Source: Ciona intestinalis (taxonomy: Eukaryota > Chordata > Ascidiacea > Phlebobranchia > Cionidae). Taken from it: a stretch of DNA of 64,000 nt. The DNA lies in NCBI RefSeq assembly GCF_000224145.3, contig NC_020173.2:6122878-6186877 (forward strand), in the 5' to 3' direction. The notes under the pieces are model-generated. The model was not told the DNA's origin, made no database searches, and was given only the letters and a program-made list of their open reading frames with translations. Position numbers and translations under genes: made by a program. This document shows positions 1-9,002 of the stretch, piece by piece. Every line of letters begins with the position of its first letter. The first letter of the stretch is position 1.

Positions 1-74
1 AACAGAACACCGGTGCTATAACGACTGTCGTTTTCCAATCATGCAAGGATAAATAAGTTGCATACATTCATTTA
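1..74 (+). repeat. SINE 3' module (partial)
   Basis: Copy of the SINE 3' module, which recurs throughout the window: AACAGAACACC, then TATAACGACTGTCGTT, then GCGAGGATAAATAAGTTACAT, ending in an ATTCATT tail. It lies in the last visible UPF1 intron. Confidence 0.85.
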
Positions 75-181
75 TCTACTGTATAAGCTACAACTACACT
101 TATCCCCAAATAAGCCATAGTACACACACCCCCCCTAACAGTACATATACTTAATTTAAGTTAATTCCATACCCAACAGCT

Positions 182-606
182 ATGTACCATTGTTCACTGT
201 ATAATCTACAACACACATACCATTGTTCACTGTATAATCTACAACACACATACCATTGTTCACTGTATAATCTACAACACACATACCATTGTTCACTGTT
301 TAATCTACAACACACATACCATTGTTCACTGTATAATCTACAACACACATACCATTGTTCACTGTATAATCTACAACACACATACCATTGTTCACTGTAT
401 AATCTACAACACACATACCATTGTTCACTGTATAATCTACAACACACATACCATTGTTCACTGTATAATCTACAACACACATACCATTGTTCACTGTATA
501 ATCTACAACACACATACCATTGTTCACTGTATAATCTACAACACACATACCATTGTTCACTGTATAATCTACAACACACATACCATTGTTCACTGTATAA
601 TCTGCA
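182..606. repeat. 33-bp minisatellite, about 13 copies
   Basis: Nearly perfect tandem copies of a 33-bp unit (ACCATTGTTCACTGTATAAT followed by CTACAACACACAT). The unit is a multiple of three, so frames on both strands stay open and give long repetitive ORFs that are not genes. One unit carries a T for A near 300. The array stops about 20 bp before the terminal UPF1 exon, so it forms the end of that intron. Confidence 0.97.
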
Positions 607-628
607 AGTTCCAATCAATCCCTCACAG

Positions 629-745
629 GACAGCTACATGGCTGAGGAGTTCCGATCCCAAGTTGACGCAGCTTTGTCTCAGGACTCGACTTACCAAGGA
701 GAGCGAGCTTACACCGGTCAAGGTCTCAATTTCTCTCAGTATTAG
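629..745 (+). CDS. UPF1: UPF1 (regulator of nonsense transcripts 1), terminal exon
   Basis: Last coding exon of the ATP-dependent RNA helicase that drives nonsense-mediated mRNA decay in the cytoplasm. The 38 residues read [16 protein letters not shown], then [12 protein letters not shown], and end NFSQY before TAG at 743-745. The [12 protein letters not shown] block and the terminal SQY match the vertebrate UPF1 C-terminus, including SQ motifs of the kind SMG1 phosphorylates. The acceptor CCTCACAG at 621-628 follows a pyrimidine-rich stretch. The codons upstream are also open and read NPSQ, as expected before DSY, so an acceptor at 608 is possible. All other exons lie left of the window. Poly(A) signals follow at 918 and 1127. 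Confidence 0.93.
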   Translation, partial: DSYMAEEFRSQVDAALSQDSTYQGERAYTGQGLNFSQY

Positions 746-917
746 ACAAGTAGGTACAATGTTATAGTGTGTGTGTAAACACAGGCGTATTCAGGGGGAG
801 ATATGGGGGACCTGGAACCCCTTTTTGTGAAAAATTTACAGAAACAATTCCAACTCTACAGAAAATTCCTTTGATGGCTTTAACTTCGGTTGCCTAAACC
901 TGGAACTCCCTTTTTGT

Positions 918-923
918 AATAAA
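918..923 (+). promoter_or_regulatory. UPF1 poly(A) signal candidate (AATAAA)
   Basis: AATAAA 173 nt after the UPF1 stop. A second AATAAA lies at 1127-1132. Either could end the transcript. Confidence 0.5.
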
Positions 924-1132
924 ATAAGCCATGAATAGCCACGCTCCATTGTAGCGCATTGGTTTTATGTTTAAAATAGAGTTGGCCCCCTCCCCTTATA
1001 AAATCCTGGTCCCCCACCCCCTGTGACCCTGTGTGTAGTGTTTATTTATATCCTAATTGGAACATTGAAGGTTATTTATTGAAAATAAGAAGAAAAAGGA
1101 TTTGATAGCTATTTGAGGCAAGGCAGAATAAA

Positions 1133-1840
1133 GTTGTTTGGATGAGCTCACTGTCAGTTAGTTACTTTAAAATATATTAGTGGTTGGGCTTGCCTTTTGG
1201 TTCCTACATTTTCGTAACACCAGATCCTGACTTTATTTTACTAAACAAGAAAAGTTGAGCATATAGGTGTGTGTGTATTTTTTTGATGAAACAGGCCCTG
1301 GAGTTGGTTAGACAGGTCACAGTTAGTAAGGTAGTTATTTAGCTGGAAATATTCAGTGCAGCGCAGTTATAGTAGGTTGGGTAAGTTGGTTTATGCTTAT
1401 ATTCTGTTTTAACATCCATTTATTTGGTAGTAAATATATAATATGTGCTAAAAGGTATCCTTCTACATACATACATATAGAGAGAGAAAATAATTGTTTA
1501 AGATTTGCGTGATCGCTACACCAGCAAGCCATGATATGTGTTACAATTTTAATGATTCAAGCTTAAACCTATAAAAAAAAGCTATTTAAAGTTCCCTATA
1601 AATCATATGAAATTCCCCTAATGCTTACCAATTACCAGGCATACAGTTTAAATGTTATAATAATATGAACCATACAAGCCATTACCGACAGTATGTACAC
1701 TCATTAAGTAATTTAACATCTAATTATAAATTGTGTGATGTGTAGTATGTCTATCGTAATATACAAGACCAATATTAACGTTGCAAGCCATTACCAGCAG
1801 ATTCCCCTGAAGCAATGAAAAAAAAATTATATAGTACTGT
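1133..1840. other. Intergenic, no gene seen
   Basis: AT-rich DNA between the UPF1 3' end and the next exon. No open frame with splice signals was recognised. Short duplicated phrases (caagccattac near 1671 and 1783) occur. Confidence 0.5.
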
Positions 1841-1945
1841 AGGGGAAGATGGGACACCTTTAGAACATAATATCCAAATATCCTGATCCTGTTTTAAACA
1901 ATAAACAACGGTTTAAAAGTCTATGATGTGTAGTATGCTATCGTA
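1841..1945 (+). mobile_element. MITE fragment (5' half)
   Basis: Starts with the TIR-like GGGGAAGATGGGACACCTTT and keeps the ATATCCAAATATCCTGATC core, but lacks the 3' TIR. Confidence 0.75.
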
Positions 1946-1984
1946 ATGTAAGTAACAAATATTAACGACGCAAGCAATTACCAG

Positions 1985-2101
1985 CAGGATGAGCGCACGG
2001 AGTCACGACGATCTTTAAGCAGTGTGCAAGATGCAGCAGAGGAGGATAGGAGGAAGTTCCTCGAAGAAAATCGAAACACATCTTCTCAGTGCTCTACATA
2101 A
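1985..2101 (+). CDS. Orphan terminal exon of an unidentified gene
   Basis: An acceptor-like ATTACCAG at 1977-1984 is followed by 38 open codons and TAA at 2099-2101. The peptide reads QDERTESRRSLSSVQDAAEE, then DRRKFLEENRNTSSQCST. It is highly charged with a serine-rich end and a possible class I PDZ-ligand-like C-terminus (CST). The composition is typical of coding DNA and unlike the flanks. The acceptor is NAGNAG (CAGCAG), so the first glutamine may be optional. No upstream exons were recognised between 746 and 1984, so the gene is not identified. It may instead be a relict exon. Confidence 0.4.
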   Translation, partial: QDERTESRRSLSSVQDAAEEDRRKFLEENRNTSSQCST

Positions 2102-2690
2102 AGTGGACTACATGCTATGGGATATAATTAATAAGTTTGCCGCCAAAAATCTGGTATAAAAACGTTAATTTTTAAAGTTTTCTATATATCTACAAGGCTT
2201 AAGTCAGACTGAATGTTTGGAGTAAAAATAACGTTTTTATATCGAAATAATTCGTTTTAAAATCAGAGAAATACAAAGTACTTTGTATTGCAGTGTTGCA
2301 CACTTGCTTTTTAGTTAATTAATTCCCATTCAAGCTGGCTTTATTGCCTTTGGTTGCGAAACACTGTTTTGTTTTGGGCAAAAGAGAAGTAATTTACTGC
2401 TGTGTAGCACTGGGAGAATTTGGTTTCAAAAACGTGGTGTCCTTTACCTTTCGAGTTTGGTTTTTATTTCTTGTATATCTACATTGCTTTCATTGGATAT
2501 AATGGGAAATGGTAAAATCGTATTTACGTTTTTAAACGATCGTTCATTTAACTGGCTGTAAATACAAACAACTTTTTAGGGAAGTTTATCATCTAATTCT
2601 GCTTGCGTTAGAAAATGTAATAAAATTTGATCACCACGTTTGACCTTGGCTTTAACAACACGAATGTATAATGACAGAATAATATTTATA
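2102..2690. other. Intergenic, nothing recognised
   Basis: AT-rich sequence with no open frame, repeat or motif that could be assigned. Confidence 0.5.
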
Positions 2691-2693
2691 TAG

Positions 2694-2877
2694 TAGTAGG
2701 GTGGGGAGGATGGGACACCTTTAGCACATGATATCCAAATATCCTGATCGGGTTTTAAACAATTAATAACGGTCTATGGGAGTCGTGAGGATACGGTTTT
2801 AAAATTCTTTGAATGATCTTTCGTAACTACTAAAAAGAAATAGAAGGAAAAGGTGTCCCATCTTCCCCACCCTACTA
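2694..2877. mobile_element. MITE (TIR GTAGGGTGGGGAAGATGGGA), complete
   Basis: Example of the commonest element here. The left TIR GTAGGGTGGGGAGGATGGGA mirrors the right TIR ending CTTCCCCACCCTAC. The core carries ATATCCAAATATCCTGATC, TTTTAAACAATTAA and a GTCGTGAGGATACGGTTTTA phrase, with TA at both edges. It has no coding capacity. It resembles the Ciona MITE described in the literature as Cimi-1, a name recalled but not checked. Confidence 0.9.
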
Positions 2878-3431
2878 AATAATGACATAATAATGACCAT
2901 ACGTTTGAAATTATGCAGTGAATGTAACCTGTTTACACTGGAAGGGGCAACGACAGCCTTTTCTGCTTACAAGTTATCTAATCCATGCATTGCTGACAAT
3001 TTAGGTAGTTGCGAACTACATTTTAAATTCGGTGAGATGCAACTTCAGCATGATGACCTCTTTTCCCAGAGGGGTTAAAATGTAGTTGTCACGAACTTGT
3101 GGGAATATATAGGACGCCCGACAATGTTTAGAGCTTGGGGAGGCAACTTCAGGTTGCTTTTAAATTGATGCACAACTTCAGCAAGACCTAAGAGAAATAT
3201 TCAGTCGAACTTGTGAAGGGATATGCTGGGATAAAACCCTAAGAAGCACGTCAGAATGTATTTATTATAGTATCAGCGACAGTTATCCGAAACGACTTCC
3301 ATATCTACTTTTAATTGCCAACTATTTTACAAGATTTTCCAGAAGCACAAGTTTTTGAATGTTTAACCCAAGCAATTAAGAGTTTCCCTTTTCAACTTCC
3401 ACAAATGACAAGTATGAAATTAATAAATTAT
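2878..3431. other. Intergenic with decayed SINE piece
   Basis: Positions 2915-2985 retain a worn reverse SINE module (GAATGTAACCTGTTTA, GGGGCAACGACAG). The 61-codon frame across it is repeat-derived. The rest is unassigned. Confidence 0.45.
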
Positions 3432-6400
3432 TTATTTATGAACGTTACGAGCTCGTGTGACGTAAACATACAACACAATGCAGATTAACAATAAAGTTGC
3501 GACGACGACGATTGTCGTGACGATAATCATCGACTGTTTGGCGAGTGGAGACGTCGGGACACCTGCAGAAAGAAAGAAAGAAAGACGTTAAGATTAAGAC
3601 TGGCTTTTAACCGACTGTTTGGCGAGTGGAGACGTCGGGACACCTGCAGAAAGAAAGAAAGAAAGACGTTAAGATTAAGACTGGCTTTTAACCGGTAACG
3701 ACTTCCAGAAAATGGCCAAGGACAAATTGTTTTTTTTGGTTTTACAGTTAACAGTACAGCGAATGCTTTAGTTTAAAAGACATACCTTCCGGTAAGGAGT
3801 CGTCAGATTCCGGCAACACTGCCGCTCCAGGGAAAAGCTCGGACTGCGGGGTACCTGGCGAACCCGGGAATATAAAGATGGGCCCAACACTCACTATAGC
3901 AGTCGTGTTGTCGTCATCGTTTGTGGTTGTAGTAACAGCTGATCGTCGCTTTCTGACGTCAGTGTTATTGACGTCATCGGTATCGGGTACCGAGGAAGCC
4001 GAGCGCAGGATAACACCGTCTGCACCTGGACAAGCCTACGGGGATTTGTAAAAATTTGTTAAAGGACAAATGTATCTCAAGCTGGATATAGAAATTAAGT
4101 TCAAAGCAATCATAGGTTTTACTTGTTGTTTACCACCAAATGAAACGATAAATTCGAACTCCCCCGCCCTAAACCAATCGAGTTTGCAAGGACATTTTAA
4201 AATGTGGAGGCTCTTATACTGAAGGCCCTTCGTGCTTGGCTTGCTATTATTGCTTTGGAGAAGCAAGTCTTCAAAATACAAATACAGTAGGGTGGGGGAA
4301 GATGGGACACCTTCTGCCTCTATTTTTTCATCTCATTTTAACCGATTTATAAAATTAGATTCTCACGACTCCTAAGACCATTGTTAAAAACACGATCAGG
4401 ATATTTGGATATTATGTGCTAAAGGTGTCCCATCTTTCCCCACCCTACTATATAAAGAAGTGTGAAAACTACCAGACTTACCGAAAGTGTGCTAGGAACT
4501 GCAGACTTCATCGACCCGTGAATGTACATCATGTTACAACCCATCATCCTGGGAACTCTGAATGATACGCACACTGTCCCGCTTTGACCGTTGCGACCGA
4601 ATGTAGTGGACAATATGTTGCTGCTACAACCCGCGGTGACCAACGAAACCGCATCAGAGGAACCTGGGGTGCTTGAGCAAGAAAGGGTCAGGCTGTACAA
4701 GTATAAAGCTTGGCCGGTCTGTAAAAAAGAGAATACGAAAGTGTTAGTGAAAGATTATAAAAAAAGTACCGAGTTATTTAAGCCAGTCATATTTATTCGC
4801 TTTGTAAAAACATGATTAGGATAAACGTTGCTGCAATGTTTTTTTGATTACAAACTATTTGAGGATTTGTAACTTGGTACTATCTTACATAATAGTAAAC
4901 CCAAAATCTTGGCAACATTAATCAAAACGAATGACAGTGGCAGGTTTGCCCCAACCCGACCCATCTTGCCCCAACTCGACCCAGTTTGCCCCAACCCGAC
5001 CCAGTTTGCCCCAACCCGACCTACCACTTACCATCGTCGGGGTTTGTAACGATATAGTGAGATGAATCATCTCCGACACCGTGTAAGCAGCTCCTTCCTT
5101 CACACTGAACAATGGTGGACACGCACCAGGGCACGCAGATTGAACTTTGCAAAGTTCGGCCACCGCTTGTCGCATTACGGTGTCGCCTTTGACGATGCGT
5201 AGTGGTTCAACTCTGTAGATATAGTAGGATTTTCAGTTAAATATTGGAGTTCTGGTAGCAGCTATAAAACACTAGTGAGGTAAAGATAAGACAGAACTGT
5301 CAATTCCGTAAATATTGGTTCACTACCAACCAAGATGTAAAAAAAAAACGTTAAACCGCCATCTATATTGGAAAGTTTACCTATGCAAACGAAGTCTTGT
5401 TTTTTTTAAATTTTTATCAATTTTACCAAAACGACCAATAATAGAAAGCGTGTTAAAATATACATACGTTGGTTGCAGTCTTGTAACGATGGAGTAGTTC
5501 TCGGTGTAGGAACAAGTCCATCGAAAGATGGGGATTGGGACGTCGAATAAAACACCGTTCGTGTTCAACCAGATTTCGTTGGTGAAGCTATTCGTGTTAA
5601 CAGTTCCGGTGGTGGGCCCGCTGACTCTGGTACCACACCCAGTGAACGGGAGCGGAATAGAAATCGTATAGTAGCCGTTCACAGGGGAGGATACTGGAAA
5701 ACAAAAAGGGAAATTAAACCGGTTAAAATACAGTCGTTAATGAAATTACCGAACAAGTTTTAATGCCCTCGCAATTAAGAAAAACTATGGTATCTGCTGT
5801 AAAAGTAACAAATTACAAATAACAAGTTAATGTTTTCGCAATTGAGAAAAAAGTAACAAATTGAGAAATTTGGTTAGTGTCTATTTAGTAAAGCCGTGGA
5901 ACGCCAACCAAGAAAACGGGAAATGCACATGGAGGCTTTCAACCATACAGCGAAAGTGAAGCTTCCCAGAATTTAGTTTCTAAATATCCATTAAAGTAGT
6001 AATGCCGTGGAACTTCAAACCAAGAAATTAGAAAGCATGGAGACTTTAAACCATACAGCGCAAGCGAAGCTCCACCACAACTTACCTGCACACGCACTAG
6101 ACATTGCGGTGCCACCTTGCAGTAAAGAAGTAGGACCTTGACCCATGTAAATGTAGCTACCGGTTGTAGACATGGAATATTCGCGAACTAACTGCGCAGA
6201 TACAGAAATAGTGATCGTGTTTTCACTGCAGGATAACGACGGGGCGGCTGGGAAGGAAAAAGATTAGTAAAACCAACGGACGCCAGTTTTTCATATGTAT
6301 AGGAAGTCTAAACATACAGCGGCAAACACACTACAGTTTTTAGTCTGGTGACGTGGCGCAGTGGTTACAGCGATCGTTTTAGGACAAAGCCCAGCGCTGC

Positions 6401-6754
6401 TACCATTGTGGTGCGTGGGCCCTAACCCAGGAACACTTGTGTTTAAATTCCGCTCCATTTATACTTACGTATGGTGCAAGTCTTCCCGAGAAAGCCGGAA
6501 GGACTCGTGCAATAGAAACCCGACGCGTGTTTGCACGATGGCACACATCTGCAATCATTCTGGCAAGGGTTGGGCGTGCATGCCCCTCGGTTTTGTTCTG
6601 GTGGGATCAATGTAGTAGTAACGCCACCAACTGCAACGCAAGTGCCCTGCCTGCATTCAGCGTTCAACGGACATTGGAAATTGTTCACGCAAGCAGCATT
6701 CGCCGAGTTGAAGCTCGAAAGCAGGAAACTGGAAAATAAATGCATTTTATACAT
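3432..6754 (-). CDS. ZP-domain type I membrane protein, 7 exons, 490 aa
   Basis: Exons 6754-6469, 6247-6086, 5693-5468, 5212-5032, 4718-4482, 4035-3786, 3562-3432; all junctions are GT-AG with matching phases. Residues 1-20 are a signal peptide (MYKMHLFSSFLLSSFNSANA). Residues 21-94 are two cysteine-rich modules, the second EGF-like (CTPNPCQNDC). A zona pellucida polymerisation domain spans about residues 98-380, starting SLSCSENTITISVSAQL and including SACPGACPP and SLTLSCSS. A consensus furin site RKRR is at 392-395, a transmembrane helix at about 459-482, and an 8-residue basic tail follows. By family knowledge the ectodomain is cleaved at RKRR and polymerises into extracellular matrix or egg coat. 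It could be a vitelline-coat protein, but the sequence does not settle this. The start was chosen as the first ATG that gives a signal peptide. Confidence 0.87.
3531..3692. repeat. 81-bp tandem duplication over an intron/exon junction
   Basis: Two adjacent copies (3531-3611 and 3612-3692) start CGACTGTTTGGCGAGTGGAG and each contains the terminal-exon acceptor of the ZP gene with its AAAG-rich tract. Confidence 0.95.
4284..4452. mobile_element. MITE in ZP intron 5
   Basis: Complete TIR pair in reverse orientation. Its right end lies about 30 bp from the donor of ZP exon 5. Confidence 0.88.
4940..5022. repeat. Short tandem repeat (CCCCAACCCGACC type)
   Basis: Four imperfect copies of an 18-22 bp unit, GTTTGCCCCAACCCGACCCA, in ZP intron 4 next to the exon 4 donor. 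Confidence 0.8.
6345..6460 (+). mobile_element. SINE head in ZP intron 1
   Basis: Contains tRNA-like A-box context GTGGCGCAGTGGTTA followed by GCTGCTACCATTGTGG, the SINE body. The right end reaches the donor of ZP exon 1 at 6468. Confidence 0.7.
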
Positions 6755-7013
6755 AAAGAACCTTCCGCACGCACTTTCAACGGTTATTCGCCCAACTTTG
6801 AACACTTCGCACGTGTCCTTGTATAACCTACATAAGGTCGCTACCATTATCGTTTCACATAACATAGGAGCATGTACCATATTTACAGCTGTAACGGATC
6901 TATAATAACGAAAACCTCCACTTTCACAAAGTATTTTTCGCTCTACCTTTTACATTAACCACACATCTTCAACGACGTAAATAAACACATTATGCGACAA
7001 ATCCTGGACTTAC

Positions 7014-7090
7014 CTTAACAAAACGAGAACGAACATTTTAACTCAGCAAAAACGAAGCGCTTCGAGAACTTAACACGTAACAAAGGACAA
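7014..7090 (-). other. Probable 5' untranslated exon of the ZP gene
   Basis: A strong donor (TTAAG then GTAAGTCC on the minus strand) ends at 7014, and a TATA box sits about 30 bp above 7090. An acceptor GACCTTATGTAG near 6835 would join it to the coding exon without introducing an earlier ATG. The cap site is inferred. Confidence 0.4.
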
Positions 7091-7115
7091 TAATACCACG
7101 TTGTTGCAGCGTTGC

Positions 7116-7124
7116 TTTATATAA
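7116..7124 (-). promoter_or_regulatory. TATA box of the ZP gene
   Basis: TTATATAAA on the minus strand, about 30 bp upstream of the proposed first exon. Confidence 0.45.
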
Positions 7125-7737
7125 GGCAGAGGGCTAATTATAATAAACGAAAAACGCCGCATTCCAGGCAAAATATTTTGATTGGGCAGTTATTTCCACA
7201 CCGGTTCAGGATGTATGTGGGAACCTGTTTTATATTTTGAAGGAGGCGAATTGCGATTGTGTAGTTTTTATAACTAACTCGTAATTTTTGTTGAAATTTG
7301 AAATTTGCAAACCTATGCAGTATAAGGTAGTATAGCATAACTTCACGCATATAACTGACACATTTGTTGATTTTAAAGCTTTAAAAGTTTCTGTTTTTAG
7401 CCCGCGAGAAAAATTATCAGCTTAAGACGTTTATGATTTATATGTTGCTGGTTTACTTGGTTTAAAACGTGCGAATTTATAAAACGAGTCGCGTAATTAT
7501 GAACACGTATTTGAGACAAATTTTATTTTGCATGTGCACTTTATGAGGTACTTTCCCTGTAGGGGATTACCGATAATGTATTGCGTGTTAGAAGTTGGCC
7601 CACCTTTATTTGTCGCTTCGATTACAGTAGCAAAGATTTGAATATTTAAACAAAACGTATTTTAAACGAAAGGACAGAGATAAGCGCGGTTGCTACGCCG
7701 ATAACTTATGGTTTTGGTAACTTAGGTAAAATTTTAT

Positions 7738-8033
7738 AAATGAACGTAACTTACTTTATCTTTGCGTGGCTGGAAAACGTCAGTCGTTATAACACTATTG
7801 TTCTGTTTCATACACCTCGTGCCCACTTACAAGTTACCAAGTATGTTACTTTGTGGGAGATTATTTTTTGGGAGATTTTTTCTTTTTTTTATGTATGGCT
7901 GATAATTTGGACAACCCGTTAGTGACCACTGGGTTGATTCGCCTACAATGATGGCAGAGACCAGCCTTGAACCCATTACCTCTGGGTTACAGGCAGGCAC
8001 GCTAACCACTTCGCCATGGCAGCGGTTAACAAT
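7738..8033 (-). mobile_element. Composite tRNA-derived SINE, near full length
   Basis: On the minus strand: tRNA-like head (GCGAAGTGGTTAGCGTGCCT, CCCAGAGGTAATGGGTTC, carrying A and B boxes), shortened middle (CAACCCAGTGGTCACTAA), then the 3' module ending in GATAAAGTAAGTTACGTTCA. It resembles the composite SINE Cics-1 of Ciona (name from memory). Confidence 0.88.
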
Positions 8034-8116
8034 ATTAAGGTGCTAGTGATGAATCCTCTGTGACGTCACAGATAAGTATGTTCGTAGTTTGGTTTGTGTA
8101 TAGTGGTTAGCAATAT

Positions 8117-8160
8117 AAAGTAGGGTGGGGGAAGATGGGACATTATTTCATACTGTTTTC
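8117..8160 (+). mobile_element. Solo MITE left end
   Basis: AGTAGGGTGGGGGAAGATGG without its core. The following 280 bp is unrelated AT-rich sequence. Confidence 0.6.
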
Positions 8161-8640
8161 TCATGAGTACTATATATATCTGCAATCATGGTTTAGAAAT
8201 AATAATTTTGTTTATTTGCACGACAAAACACTTATCAGGTAACAAAATAAAAATATCTACATTGTGAAGATAGACCCCAAACCTAAATTGCAGGGGAGGC
8301 AGGGATAGTTAGACACAATCCTATAAAAACACTACTTATTGGTTGTATTTTACTGATTAATGCCAAAAAAGATTGTGTGAAAAAATTCAGGGTAAGCGTG
8401 CCCACTCTGCCACCCTAGGTTTGGTGTCTATGATCGTAAAGCAATATTAACAAGGTTGTATCTCCCCTTTGTTTCTCACTTCATTCTGATGGTGACATCA
8501 TCAATGATATCATTGATGACATCATGCAGCGCCATAGAAAGCATAAAAATTGGAGAATGGCTCGAAAAAGTGATTGTCCCAAAACGCTTTGATGGAACTT
8601 AGGTTTAACAGTTTCCTCTGCAAATAGAATATATGTTATA

Positions 8641-8963
8641 TTAGTGGTTCCCAAACTGTGGGTATGGCAACGCTCTATTCTATGTGGGTAAGGTCCCGCA
8701 GCATGGGTACTAGGATTTAGGCCAGGATCAGCTCATTACCCCAACACCCGGGCGACTACTGCTTGGACCTTACCAGTCTTTACACCCTGCCACTTGCAGT
8801 GCTGAGTGCTTACCATCATATTACATAATAAATCACGTTTTATTTGTTGTTTAATAAACAACTTTGTTTAACTTCATCCATAATTCCCTGTATTACTGAT
8901 GGGTGGCTTTTCCAGCAAACTTTTTTAAATACTTTGCAAAGAAATCAGTTTGAAAACCACTGC
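8641..8963. mobile_element. hAT-like non-autonomous element (tentative)
   Basis: The left end AGTGGTTCCCAAACTG pairs with the right end CAGTTTGAAAACCACTG. Such TIRs are usual for hAT elements. A single 97-bp unit (8690-8800) lies within it. No clear target duplication was seen. Confidence 0.4.
8840..8845 (-). promoter_or_regulatory. Poly(A) signal candidate for the RGS gene
   Basis: AATAAA on the minus strand, 158 nt past the RGS stop codon. Confidence 0.4.
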
Positions 8964-9002
8964 ATTGCATTATTAATTACTTAATTGTTTGTCAAATATT
9001 AA

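Noticed and set aside
182-606. CRISPR-like appearance (regular repeats)
   Set aside because: There are no unique spacers; the repeats are directly head to tail, and the genome is eukaryotic.
151-618. Reverse-strand 155- and 104-codon ORFs of an 11-residue repeat
   Set aside because: They are products of the 33-bp minisatellite, whose length is a multiple of three; no start context, splice sites or family.
2893-3078. 61-codon forward ORF
   Set aside because: Its middle derives from a decayed reverse SINE module; no exon signals.
6531-6905. 124-codon forward ORF
   Set aside because: Antisense shadow of ZP exon 1, which has a signal peptide, phase-consistent splicing and family features.
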